In this document: piece after piece, positions 25,660 to 34,495 of the stretch
How positions within the stretch are numbered: the first letter of the stretch is position 1
How the letters are laid out: each line of letters opens with the position of its first letter
Assembly: GCA_000155695.1 (NCBI GenBank)
Contig: DS990592.1
Location: 1,002,784 to 1,066,783, forward strand
DNA: 64,000 nucleotides
Reading direction: 5' to 3'
DNA from: Verrucomicrobiia bacterium DG1235
GTDB taxonomy: Bacteria > Verrucomicrobiota > Verrucomicrobiia > Opitutales > Opitutaceae
The notes under the pieces: model-generated
What the model was told of the DNA's origin: nothing
Database searches by the model: none
The model's input: the letters and a program-made list of their open reading frames with translations, nothing else
Translations under genes and position numbers: made by a program

Positions 25660-27620
25660 TGCGCCCCCTCCAGTTCTGCTTCCTCCTAATTATTAGCCTC
25701 TCTTCAATGGCCTCCCACGGCGACGCCGCTCCTGAGATACCAAATCCTCTCGTCGAACAGAGAGCAGATCCCTGGATTCACAAGCACGACGACGGCTCCT
25801 ACTATCTCATAGCCACCGTTCCCGCTTACGACCGCATCGAAATGCGACGCTCCAAAACCATAGCCGGCCTCGCCTGCGCCGAGCCTAAGACAGTCTGGAA
25901 AAAACACGAAAGCGGCATCATGGGCGCCCACATCTGGGCTCCGGAACTACACTTTCTCGACGGAAAATGGTACATCTACTTCGCAGCTGGCGAAGCAGAA
26001 AACGTCTGGAACATTCGAATGTACGTCCTCGAGGGAGACGCAAAAAATCCCCTCGATTCCGAATGGAAAGAAAAAGGCCAAATCAAAACAGCATGGGAAA
26101 GCTTCTCCCTCGACGCCACCATTCTCGAACACCGAGACAACCGCTATCTCATCTGGGCGCAGTACAGCAACGACGGCAAAAGAAACTCAAACCTCTATAT
26201 CTCTAAAATGGATACGCCGTGGTCTATCACCGGACCGCAAACCCTTCTCACCACTCCCGAATTCGATTGGGAAATTCAAACCTACCGCGTCAACGAAGGA
26301 GCCGCCGCGCTCAAGAGAAACGGCAAGATTTTTGTCACCTACTCCGCCAGCGCCACCGACCATTCCTACGCCATGGGTCTGCTTTACGCGGATGAAGACG
26401 CAAACCTGCTCGACCCAAATAGCTGGACCAAGGAAAGCCAGCCAGTCTTCGCTAGCGACGAAACGTCGTCCATCTACGGACCGGGCCACAACAGCTTCAC
26501 GCAAGACGAAGACGGAAACGACATCCTCGTGTACCACGCACGCAACTACAAGGAGCTGCTCGCCTCTCCGCTTGCCGACCCGAATCGTCACACCCGTGCC
26601 AAAACCTTCACCTGGACCCAAGCCGGCATGCCTGACTTTGGAACGCCTCAACCCGACTCGCCCGCGAAAAAGGCAGACAAGCCCCTCTATCGTGATCCTA
26701 CTTTCGACGGCACCGCAGATCCCGTCGTCCTCTGGAATCCCGAACGCGCCCGCTACTGGATGTTCTACACCAACCGACGGGCAAAAGCCGAAGACCTCTC
26801 CGGAGTCGCCTGGGTACACGGCACCCATCTCGGCATAGCTGAATCCTGCGACGGTGGAGCCACCTGGAACCATCACGCCATCGCCCAAATCCACCTTCCG
26901 CCTGAACTCGAAAACGAAGAGGAAACACACTGGGCCCCGGAAGTCATCACCGCTCCGGACGGCACCCACCACATGTACCTCACGCTTGTTCCAGGCGTAT
27001 TCGAAGACTGGGGACATCCCCGTGATATCGTACACCTCACCAGCAGCGATCTGCTTAACTGGGACTACCAGTCAACCCTCTCCCTCGCCTCCGACCGCGT
27101 CATCGACGCCTGCGTCTTGCCCCTTGAAGACGGAACCTGGCGCATGTGGTATAACAACGAGCGCGACGGAAAGTCTATCTACTACGCGGACAGTCCCGAC
27201 CTCTACACCTGGACGGACAAAAGCAAAGCCGTCGGCGACAAGTCAGGCGAAGGTCCCAAAGTCTTTCGCTGGAAAGGCTACTACTGGATGATCACCGACG
27301 TCTGGTCCGGCCTCGCAGTTTATCGTTCCGACGATGCCCTCAATTGGACACGTCAATCCGGCGAAAACCTTCTGCAAACTCCCGGCAAGGGTCTGGACGA
27401 TGCAGTCATCGGCGGACACCCGGATATCGTTCTGCAAGGTGAGCGCGCCTACCTGTTCTATTTCACGCATCCCGGCCGCACAGATCCGTCTCTGCCGGAT
27501 GGATACGAAACGCGACGCTCCTCCATTCAAGTCGTCGAACTCTACTACAAAGACGGAAAACTACACGCCGACCGAGATCAGCCATGCTTCATTAAACTCG
27601 ACCCACGATTCGCCCCCTAG
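25659..27620 (+). CDS. Secreted tandem GH43-type glycosidase with two propellers
   Basis: 653 residues from the ATG at 25659, which overlaps the preceding stop by one base. The same frame stays open far upstream inside the previous gene, but that part is its shadow. A signal peptide covers residues 1-23 (FLLIISLSSMASHGDA). The first propeller (about 30-330) has the GH43 base Asp37 in EQRADPWIHKHDD, the WAPELHF motif, the Asp of SLDATILEH and the Glu of VNEGAAALKR. The second (about 350-650) repeats the pattern with GTADPVVLWNPE, WAPEVITAPDG and VIDACVLPLEDG. It probably removes arabinose or galactose side chains from RG-I; which propeller is active is unknown. Confidence 0.83.
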   Translation: MRPLQFCFLLIISLSSMASHGDAAPEIPNPLVEQRADPWIHKHDDGSYYLIATVPAYDRIEMRRSKTIAGLACAEPKTVWKKHESGIMGAHIWAPELHFLDGKWYIYFAAGEAENVWNIRMYVLEGDAKNPLDSEWKEKGQIKTAWESFSLDATILEHRDNRYLIWAQYSNDGKRNSNLYISKMDTPWSITGPQTLLTTPEFDWEIQTYRVNEGAAALKRNGKIFVTYSASATDHSYAMGLLYADEDANLLDPNSWTKESQPVFASDETSSIYGPGHNSFTQDEDGNDILVYHARNYKELLASPLADPNRHTRAKTFTWTQAGMPDFGTPQPDSPAKKADKPLYRDPTFDGTADPVVLWNPERARYWMFYTNRRAKAEDLSGVAWVHGTHLGIAESCDGGATWNHHAIAQIHLPPELENEEETHWAPEVITAPDGTHHMYLTLVPGVFEDWGHPRDIVHLTSSDLLNWDYQSTLSLASDRVIDACVLPLEDGTWRMWYNNERDGKSIYYADSPDLYTWTDKSKAVGDKSGEGPKVFRWKGYYWMITDVWSGLAVYRSDDALNWTRQSGENLLQTPGKGLDDAVIGGHPDIVLQGERAYLFYFTHPGRTDPSLPDGYETRRSSIQVVELYYKDGKLHADRDQPCFIKLDPRFAP

Positions 27621-27697
27621 CGGGAAACCGCTTGTACTCCCCCGAAGCTTCAACTTCATCGAAGCCTCTCTTCACCACAGCCCCTTAACCTTACCCC

Positions 27698-29107
27698 ATG
27701 TCAGAACCATCCTCCTCCGCGACTGCGGAATACGAGCGCGAACCCGTACCCGAAAAAGCGCGACTCGGCTTCAAAAACTTCATCGGCCAATACGCCGGAG
27801 AACACACCGCCGGCACCGAACTCATGATCGGACCCCTCTTCGTCGCTGGCGGAGTCGGCATGATGGACCTCATCTGGGGCCTCCTTCTTGGAAACCTTCT
27901 TGCCGTCCTAAGCTGGACATTCATGACCGCGCCTATCGCCACGCGCGTGCGGCTCACGCTCTACTATCAGCTCGAAAAAATCTGCGGCGGCTACCTCGTC
28001 ACCCTCTACAATATTCTAAACGGCGTCATGTTCTGTTTCCTCGCAGGATCCATGATTACCGTATCCGCAACAGCGCTTGGCGTATGGTTTGATTTCCCCA
28101 TGCCTGGTCTTAGCGACATCTTCCCGAACAGCCTCGCCTGGGTAGTCGCCACTCTAAGCCTCGGCGTATGCGTCGCGTTCGTAGCCGCCACCGGATACAA
28201 GTTCGTCTCGCGATTCGCAAACTACGCCGCGCCCTGGATGGTGCTCGTCTTTATTGCGTTCGGACTCATTGGCCTGCGCGACTTCATCAACGAAACCGGC
28301 ACCACCATTAACGGTATCGGAGATCTGGTGACACTTGCTAAAACTACCATCTGGACCGGTGGCGAACCTCTAGCCGGCCAAGCGAAGATGACCTTCTGGC
28401 ACGTGCTTTTCTTCGCCTGGTTCGCAAACATGGCCATGCACGTTGGCATGTCCGATCTTTCCGTTTTCCGATTCGCCAAGAAAAGCTGGTACGGGATCGC
28501 CAGCGCCACCGGCATGTACCTCGGCCATTTCCTCGCATGGATGGCCGCTTCCATCCTTTACGCCCTCCAGCTCCACCGAGATCCAAGCAACAGCGACGTG
28601 CTCCCCGGCCCGCTCGCCGCTGGAGCCTGCGGCGTTGTTGGACTTATTTGCGTCGTCATCGCTGGCTGGACCACCGCCAATCCCACAATCTATCGTGCTG
28701 GACTGGCCTTCCAGTCCATCATCCCCAAAGCCAGCCGCTTCAAAGTCACCTTCGCCACCGGCATACTCGCAGCCGTGGCCGGCACCTTTCCAGGTATCGC
28801 CATGCAGCTCCTCGATTTCGTAGCGCTCTACGGACTTCTTCTCATGCCCATGGGCGCAGTCATTTTCTGCGATTTCTGGCTTCTTCCAAAACTAGGACTG
28901 AAATCTAATTTCGCGGAACTTAACGGACTAAAAATAAATTGGGCAGCCACTATCGCCTGGATAGCGACCCTCGGCATCTGCCTGTGGCTCGCCGTTTCGG
29001 GCCGCCTCGGTATCTTCTTCGTCAGCCTTCCTGGATGGTTCCTCGCCTCCGCCCTATACATTGTAGTCAGTAAACTGATACAAAGAAAAACTCCAATCAA
29101 CGCCTAA
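27698..29107 (+). CDS. NCS1-type (purine-cytosine permease-like) membrane transporter
   Basis: 469 residues with about 12 hydrophobic segments. The N-terminus ARLGFKNFIGQYAGEHTAGTELMIGPLFV is rich in Gly before helix 1, as in the NCS1 fold, and WTTANPTIYRAGLAFQ matches the conserved loop of cytosine permease relatives. NCS1 proteins usually move nucleobases or related compounds with protons or sodium. In a polysaccharide locus the substrate may instead be a sugar or sugar acid; this is inference. It lies 77 bases after the GH43 gene and one base before a small membrane-protein gene. A TTT-rich hairpin terminator follows the pair. Confidence 0.83.
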   Translation: MSEPSSSATAEYEREPVPEKARLGFKNFIGQYAGEHTAGTELMIGPLFVAGGVGMMDLIWGLLLGNLLAVLSWTFMTAPIATRVRLTLYYQLEKICGGYLVTLYNILNGVMFCFLAGSMITVSATALGVWFDFPMPGLSDIFPNSLAWVVATLSLGVCVAFVAATGYKFVSRFANYAAPWMVLVFIAFGLIGLRDFINETGTTINGIGDLVTLAKTTIWTGGEPLAGQAKMTFWHVLFFAWFANMAMHVGMSDLSVFRFAKKSWYGIASATGMYLGHFLAWMAASILYALQLHRDPSNSDVLPGPLAAGACGVVGLICVVIAGWTTANPTIYRAGLAFQSIIPKASRFKVTFATGILAAVAGTFPGIAMQLLDFVALYGLLLMPMGAVIFCDFWLLPKLGLKSNFAELNGLKINWAATIAWIATLGICLWLAVSGRLGIFFVSLPGWFLASALYIVVSKLIQRKTPINA

Positions 29108-29108
29108 G

Positions 29109-29279
29109 ATGAGACTCGTCCTACAACTTACATCCTACCTCGCTCTCGCAGTCTTATTCGCAGCAAGCATAGCCTACCTAGTGGGCTCGATCGAGAAGGA
29201 CCTGCTCAAGCAATCCATGCTCACCGGCACGATCGCCTGGTTTTTCACCGCCCCGCTTTGGATTGGAAGAAAGACATGA
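29109..29279 (+). CDS. 56-residue two-helix membrane protein next to the permease
   Basis: An ATG one base after the permease stop opens a 57-codon frame ending with TGA at 29277-29279. The product has two hydrophobic segments: LTSYLALAVLFAASIAYLVG (residues 8-27) and MLTGTIAWFFTAPLWIG (37-53), joined by a charged loop SIEKDLLKQS. A terminator hairpin begins 27 bases later, so the unit is permease plus small protein. Position and composition argue for a real gene that automatic callers may miss. It may be an accessory subunit of the transporter, as small membrane proteins are in other systems. No family was recognised. Confidence 0.72.
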   Translation: MRLVLQLTSYLALAVLFAASIAYLVGSIEKDLLKQSMLTGTIAWFFTAPLWIGRKT

Positions 29280-29306
29280 CCTAAGCCACAATAGACTCTA
29301 GAACCT

Positions 29307-29338
29307 AAAAGCGTATCCGATTATGGATACGCTTTTTT
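29307..29338 (+). terminator. Intrinsic terminator built from an inverted GTATCC/GGATAC pair
   Basis: AAAAGCGTATCC (29307-29318) pairs with GGATACGCTTTT (29325-29336) around the loop GATTAT and runs into six Ts. It ends the permease/small-protein unit. The arms contain the GGATAC core of the dispersed repeat described at 8462. Confidence 0.85.
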
Positions 29339-29666
29339 AGTTTCATCAACCCTTAGAATCTAATTCACCTACAAGCGAAACCAAAGGAATCCTAATACCC
29401 TTACGTCCCAGTTCCTAAGGTTCCGATATACCGCCAGATCTGTATCTTACTGTCAGATACTACCTTCGTTGGAAATTCATACAATTGGTTTACACCAGTC
29501 ATCATAGAGCAGTTTTTATTGCTCCCATTGCCTTTGAAACGCCGCACCCCTACCAGGCGAATACCCACGTTAAACTTCCCCACAAGCTTACCCCCACATG
29601 AACGGATACCTAGATTCCGTCACCCGTCATCTTACCCAATCTGTGCATCAAACCTACTACTCAAAG
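29339..29666 (+). promoter_or_regulatory. Non-coding leader region of the TonB receptor gene
   Basis: About 330 bases between the terminator and the receptor start with no credible gene. It contains the shared motif copy 3 (29442-29460) and AT-rich stretches such as ATACAATTGGTTTACACCAG (29479-29498), which could hold a promoter, but no -35/-10 pair can be named with confidence. Confidence 0.45.
29442..29460 (+). promoter_or_regulatory. Shared promoter motif copy 3 within inverted repeat GTATCT/AGATAC
   Basis: GTATCT (29442-29447), seven bases TACTGTC, AGATAC (29455-29460) is a perfect 6-bp inverted repeat. It includes TCTTACTGTCAGAT, which is identical to 22168-22181. It lies about 200 bases before the receptor start codon. 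This is the most symmetrical of the three copies and may show the full operator. Confidence 0.45.
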
Positions 29667-32600
29667 ATGAAACAAACCATGAAGAACCCAACACCCAGGT
29701 TCCGTACCGCGCTAGCGCTTTCGCTATTGCTCGGAGCCTCGCATCTTGCCTACTCGCAAGAAACTGATTCCGAGGAAGAAGAAGAAGAAGAAGAAGTCTT
29801 CGAACTCTCCCCCTTCGAAGTTTCCGCATCGCCAACTGATATCGGATACAGAGCAACCAACACCCTCGCGGGCACCCGCATGAACGCCAATATCAAGGAC
29901 CTTGGCGCTTCCATCACCGTGGTCACCGCTCAGCAACTAGAGGACACTGCGGCTGTCGACTTGAACGACGTCTTCCTCTACGAATCGAATACTGAAGGCA
30001 CTGGAAACTACACCTCCTTCAGCGTATCCGGGAACCCGCCAACTGTAAGCGAGGATATCCAACAATCCCCTGCCCAGGCCAATCGTATTCGTGGCATCGG
30101 AAGCGCCGAGAGAACAATCAACTATTTTACGAGCCTTAGCCAAATACCTATCGACGCCTATAATATTGAGCGCGTCACCATCAATCGCGGTCCTAACTCC
30201 GTACTGTACGGACTCGGAGCAGCGTCCGGATTGGTCAACACCACACCAGGTAAGGCCACCCTTGGCAGCGACTACACGCGCATCCAATTCCGAGTAGGAG
30301 ATGATTCATACCGCGGTTCCTTCAACGTCAACAAAAGCATCATCGAAGATAAACTCGCTGTATACGTTGCCGGCATGTATCAGGATCAGGAGTGGCAACG
30401 TAAACCATCCTTCGAACTAACTCGCCGTCAGTATGCAGCAGTTACATACAAGCCGTTCGAGAACACAAAAATCAGCGGTAGCGTCGAGTTCTTTAGCCAG
30501 GACGCAAATCGTCCGAACTTCACACCGCCGAATGACTATGTATCGTCTTGGATCGACGCAGGTCGCCCCAGCTACAATCCTGTCACTCGCACCGTGACAC
30601 GTGGCGACGGCACAACCGCGGTCGTTACCGGAATCCGCGACTACCGCGAAGCGGGATCGCTCAACAATCTAGCGGAAGGCATCAGCTTTGACTGGAACAA
30701 CACCCGTGCCGCTATTCTCATAGAGGACGGCGACATCTACGGTCGTTTCCAGCGTGGCGTACAAAACAACGGCGAACCCTTCGGTGTCGGAAATACCAAC
30801 CTCGACTACCTCGCCACAACCATGAATCCCTACGAGCTATCTGGCTACGAGCTATGGACGACTACGCAAATCAACGACAAGTCGATCTACGATTGGGAAA
30901 GCATCAACATCCTGTCAGGTAACTCCGTTTCGAGCGAAGCGGTCACCTATGAGCTCGGCTTCAGCCAGAAGCTCGCCGAAAAGCTCTATCTCGATGTCGG
31001 CTTCTTCAAGGAAGACTACGACGAGGACGTAAACACCTCCATGGGGGAACGCGGCATTCGCGTCGACGTGAATGAGTTCTTCCTAGACGGTTCCGAAAAT
31101 CCACACTTCGGCAAGACCTACGTCGATTCCGTTCAGGCTTCGCCACAGCACCGTACCGCTAACAACGAAATAGCCCGGGCAAACCTCGCCTACGAGCTCG
31201 ACTTCACCGAGCAGGACAACATCTTCCGCTTCCTCGGCACACACAAAGCCAATGCTCTATGGCAGAACCGTAAGCTGCGTAACCAATGGGCACGCTACCG
31301 TGAAGCCGTCATCTCCGAACACGATTGGGTAGACATGTCTTCCGCTGTTTTCTCTCGCGGAAACAACGCCGCCGTACTCACCAAGTTCTTCTACGTTGGC
31401 GAAAACGGCGTCATCGAAAATTCACCCGGTACAAACGGACTCTTCCCCGAACACCCCGTGTTCGGCGCCGCTTACCCCGAAGGGAGCGTCGGTGGATCAT
31501 ATTCTCTGCCAGTTAGCTACTTCGCTCCAAATCCCGAAGGCGAATTCGTAATCGACGGCGTTAACGGCGAATGGATCACCGAACCGACAACCGTAGCAGC
31601 AGTACTCCACGACACTCGTGCAGACCGACGCGAAATCGACTCGCAAGGGGCCGTTATACAGAGCTTCTTCTGGGACGACCGCATAGTCACAACGCTCGGC
31701 TGGCGCGACGACGAAGCTACTAACCAAGATGGCGACATCGCTCCTACCAACGCCGCCGGATACCGCACCTTTGGCAAGCTTGACAGTTGGAACGATTGGG
31801 ATGCCTCAGTTGTGGAAGGTCCTACCAAAACACGTGGAATCGTCTTCCACGCTTTCGATTGGCTGTCTCTTCATTACAACGAGTCCGACAACTTCAATCC
31901 AGCCCCAGCCGCCGTCGATTTCTTTGGCAACCTCCTGCCCAACCCCAGCGGCGATGGCGAGGACTACGGAGTCACCTTCAACCTCTTCGAAGACAAGCTC
32001 GTCGCTCGCATCAACATGTTCGAAGCTTTCGAGCAAAACTCCCGTGATCTTCCTGGCGACATCGGACGCTTCACCTGGCGCTCTCGTCGCGTAGAAGACG
32101 AAGGCTCATGGGGCTTCCGCGACTTCCTTGAGTGGAAAATCACAAACCGCGACAACCTCCCGGCACGCGACCTGCCTGGTAGCTTGAACGACATTGGCTT
32201 CCTCCAAGATGGCTTGCTCAATTCTAGCTATCCACAACAATACGCCGACGAAATAATCGAGCGAGCGATGTATCCATCATCCTACTACGATGGTCGCACC
32301 AACTATAGCGACACGGCCTCAGCAGCCGCAGAAGGTATGGAAATCGAAGTCATCTACAATCCAATCGAAAACTGGACCATGAAGCTCACTGGAGCCAAGC
32401 TAGATTCCATCTACTCCGACCTCGGCTTCTACACCACCGCATGGCTCTACGGAGAAGGCGGCACTTACGAAAACCCAATCGAAGGCAGCCGCGTTTGGCT
32501 CTGGCGCGATTCTCCAGAAGCCCAGTTCACCTACACAGACGGTGACGGCAACACCCAGACAGGCAACTGGTTCAACGACCGAGCTGAACTCTGGGGTGGC

Positions 32601-33077
32601 AACAGCCAAATTCCTCGCGAATGGTTTGAGCCTGTAGTGAAATCCCTGCTCGACAACGCAATCCTTCGCGACGGCCTCCCCCGTCCTCAGGTACGCAAGT
32701 GGCGCTGGAACTTCATCACCAACTATCGCTTCATCGACGGCGCCCTCGGCGGCACAAGCATTGGCGGTTCGGTGCGCTGGCAAGACAAGGCTGCTATCGG
32801 TAATCGCGGCTTGGATGAGGATGGCGATGGTCTCTTCGAATCCTACGACGCATTTGACCTGATCTACGACGACGGAGAAACCAACCTCGACCTCTGGGCC
32901 TCCTATACTCGCAAAATCTGGAATGACAGCGTCAACTGGAAGATCCAGCTGAACATTCGCGATGCCTTCGACAGCGGTGGCCTAACGCCTATCGCCGCAA
33001 ATCCAAACGGAGCCGCGAACGCTTGGCGTATCGAAGATGGTACACAATACTATCTGACGAACACCTTCGAATTCTAG
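29667..33077 (+). CDS. TonB-dependent outer-membrane receptor
   Basis: 1136 residues from the ATG at 29667, which places the signal peptide (ALALSLLLGASHLAYSQ) at the N-terminus; ATGs at 29598 and 29679 are alternatives. After the signal comes a run of eight Glu, then VFELSPFEVSA, a junction typical of Opitutae receptors. The plug domain follows (IKDLGASITVVTAQQLEDTA, NIERVTINRGPNSVLYGLGAASG) and the rest is a large beta-barrel ending in an aromatic residue (YYLTNTFEF). It imports a large ligand across the outer membrane using TonB energy; RG-I oligosaccharides are the likely ligand from context. There is no SusD partner next to it, unlike Bacteroidetes loci. A strong terminator follows. Confidence 0.92.
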   Translation: MKQTMKNPTPRFRTALALSLLLGASHLAYSQETDSEEEEEEEEVFELSPFEVSASPTDIGYRATNTLAGTRMNANIKDLGASITVVTAQQLEDTAAVDLNDVFLYESNTEGTGNYTSFSVSGNPPTVSEDIQQSPAQANRIRGIGSAERTINYFTSLSQIPIDAYNIERVTINRGPNSVLYGLGAASGLVNTTPGKATLGSDYTRIQFRVGDDSYRGSFNVNKSIIEDKLAVYVAGMYQDQEWQRKPSFELTRRQYAAVTYKPFENTKISGSVEFFSQDANRPNFTPPNDYVSSWIDAGRPSYNPVTRTVTRGDGTTAVVTGIRDYREAGSLNNLAEGISFDWNNTRAAILIEDGDIYGRFQRGVQNNGEPFGVGNTNLDYLATTMNPYELSGYELWTTTQINDKSIYDWESINILSGNSVSSEAVTYELGFSQKLAEKLYLDVGFFKEDYDEDVNTSMGERGIRVDVNEFFLDGSENPHFGKTYVDSVQASPQHRTANNEIARANLAYELDFTEQDNIFRFLGTHKANALWQNRKLRNQWARYREAVISEHDWVDMSSAVFSRGNNAAVLTKFFYVGENGVIENSPGTNGLFPEHPVFGAAYPEGSVGGSYSLPVSYFAPNPEGEFVIDGVNGEWITEPTTVAAVLHDTRADRREIDSQGAVIQSFFWDDRIVTTLGWRDDEATNQDGDIAPTNAAGYRTFGKLDSWNDWDASVVEGPTKTRGIVFHAFDWLSLHYNESDNFNPAPAAVDFFGNLLPNPSGDGEDYGVTFNLFEDKLVARINMFEAFEQNSRDLPGDIGRFTWRSRRVEDEGSWGFRDFLEWKITNRDNLPARDLPGSLNDIGFLQDGLLNSSYPQQYADEIIERAMYPSSYYDGRTNYSDTASAAAEGMEIEVIYNPIENWTMKLTGAKLDSIYSDLGFYTTAWLYGEGGTYENPIEGSRVWLWRDSPEAQFTYTDGDGNTQTGNWFNDRAELWGGNSQIPREWFEPVVKSLLDNAILRDGLPRPQVRKWRWNFITNYRFIDGALGGTSIGGSVRWQDKAAIGNRGLDEDGDGLFESYDAFDLIYDDGETNLDLWASYTRKIWNDSVNWKIQLNIRDAFDSGGLTPIAANPNGAANAWRIEDGTQYYLTNTFEF

Positions 33078-33114
33078 AGAGTGCTACGGCGCCCTTGATA
33101 GTACGAAAATTCTC

Positions 33115-33147
33115 AAGCGCCGTCGGCATTCGCCGACGGCGCTTTTT
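33115..33147 (+). terminator. Intrinsic terminator after the TonB receptor
   Basis: AGCGCCGTCGGC (33116-33127) pairs perfectly with GCCGACGGCGCT (33132-33143) around ATTC, followed by a run of Ts. It closes the polysaccharide locus. Confidence 0.9.
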
Positions 33148-33202
33148 CTGTTTTAAACATGTAGTCAAACGAGTCTTTTTCGGCCAATATCGACTTTCAA
33201 AA

Positions 33203-34495
33203 ATGCCCCGCCCCAACAACAACACATACGCCTTCCTCGCCTTTTGCCTCCTCTTGGCCATCGGAATAATTATCGTCTTCTGGCCACACCCTCAAATACC
33301 AAGTAACAGAAATCTAAATACAGCTGAGAATCCTTCTGAAATCAGCCTCGACTATTTGAAGAGCCACCCAGTAGGCAATAATAGCGAAACAGCTCCCTGG
33401 ATTTCACACCTTGCCACCCACGACCTCAATAAAGACGGACGCCTCGACATCATCGCATGCGACGCTCAAGAAAACCGCATCAAGCTACTCCTACAAACCT
33501 CCGACGGAAAATGGAGCGAACAAGCAATAGGCGAAACCATTGAAGGCCCCGTCCACGTCGACTTCGCAGACCTCGACGCAGACGGAGACGACGACATACT
33601 CGTCGCCGCCATGGGCATGGTCCTGCCAAATCGAGAACGCATCGGCTCCGTCGTCATTCTCGAAAACATCGGAAACATGAAATTCAAAAACCGCGTAGTC
33701 CTCTCGAATACGGATCGCGTGACAGATGTACGAGCCGCTGATTTCGACAGAGACGGCGATCTCGATCTCGCAATCGGACAATTCGGCTACGACCAAGGAG
33801 CCATTCGCTGGCTTGAACATACCGGAAAGTGGCAGTACCAAACCCACGACCTTCTCCTAAAATCCGGCACTATAAACATCGTGCCTGATGATATTGACGC
33901 AGACGGAGATATCGACCTCGTCGCGCTCGTTTCCCAGGAATGGGAAGAAGTGTATTGCTTTTTCAACGACGGTACAGGCTCCTTCCAAAGTAAAATCCTC
34001 TGGGGCTCCACCAACCAGGACTACGGCAGTAGCGGCCTCTCCCTATTCGACCTAGATCGAGACGGAGACAAAGACATACTCTATACAAACGGAGACGGCT
34101 TCGACTACTCAAACCCCGGCCCGCGCCCATGGCACGGAGTGCAATGGCTGGAAAACAGAGGAAACGGATTCTTCGTTCGAAAGGCTGTCGGGCTCATGGC
34201 CGGCGCCTTCTCTCCCATCGCCACCGATCTCGATAAAGACGGAGACTACGACATCATCGCAAGCAGCGCCTGCAACGAATGGGGCAACTCTCAGGCCTAC
34301 TCGCTCGTTTGTTTTGAAAACGACGGAAATATGAATTTCCAAAAACGCCCGCTAAGCCTTTCTCCTACCCACATTGTCGCCATCATCGCATCTGATCTCG
34401 ACGATGACGGTACCGAAGAAATCATCTCAGCCGGCTTTCACGCCTACCCGCCTTGGAACGACATGAGCCGCATTCTCGTCTGGAACCCCCAATGA
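33203..34495 (+). CDS. FG-GAP/VCBS repeat protein, membrane-anchored
   Basis: 430 residues from the ATG at 33203; the frame is open further upstream but only through the terminator region. One N-terminal hydrophobic segment (AFLAFCLLLAIGIIIVFW, about residues 10-27) anchors or exports the protein. Seven calcium-binding type repeats follow, such as DLNKDGRLDII, DLDADGDDDILV, DFDRDGDLDLAI, DIDADGDIDLVA, DLDRDGDKDIL and DLDKDGDYDIIA, which predicts a seven-bladed propeller. The next gene, a TPR protein, starts inside its stop (ATGA). Pairs of VCBS and TPR proteins are frequent in Verrucomicrobia. Binding to carbohydrate or protein is likely; no enzymatic motif is seen. Confidence 0.82.
   Translation: MPRPNNNTYAFLAFCLLLAIGIIIVFWPHPQIPSNRNLNTAENPSEISLDYLKSHPVGNNSETAPWISHLATHDLNKDGRLDIIACDAQENRIKLLLQTSDGKWSEQAIGETIEGPVHVDFADLDADGDDDILVAAMGMVLPNRERIGSVVILENIGNMKFKNRVVLSNTDRVTDVRAADFDRDGDLDLAIGQFGYDQGAIRWLEHTGKWQYQTHDLLLKSGTINIVPDDIDADGDIDLVALVSQEWEEVYCFFNDGTGSFQSKILWGSTNQDYGSSGLSLFDLDRDGDKDILYTNGDGFDYSNPGPRPWHGVQWLENRGNGFFVRKAVGLMAGAFSPIATDLDKDGDYDIIASSACNEWGNSQAYSLVCFENDGNMNFQKRPLSLSPTHIVAIIASDLDDDGTEEIISAGFHAYPPWNDMSRILVWNPQ

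Noticed and set aside
26187-27035. 282-codon minus-strand frame opposite the tandem GH43 gene
   Set aside because: Antisense shadow without a recognisable domain; the plus-strand frame shows two GH43 propellers.
33023-33202. Upstream extension of the FG-GAP gene
   Set aside because: It would start within the TonB receptor gene and translate through a strong terminator hairpin.
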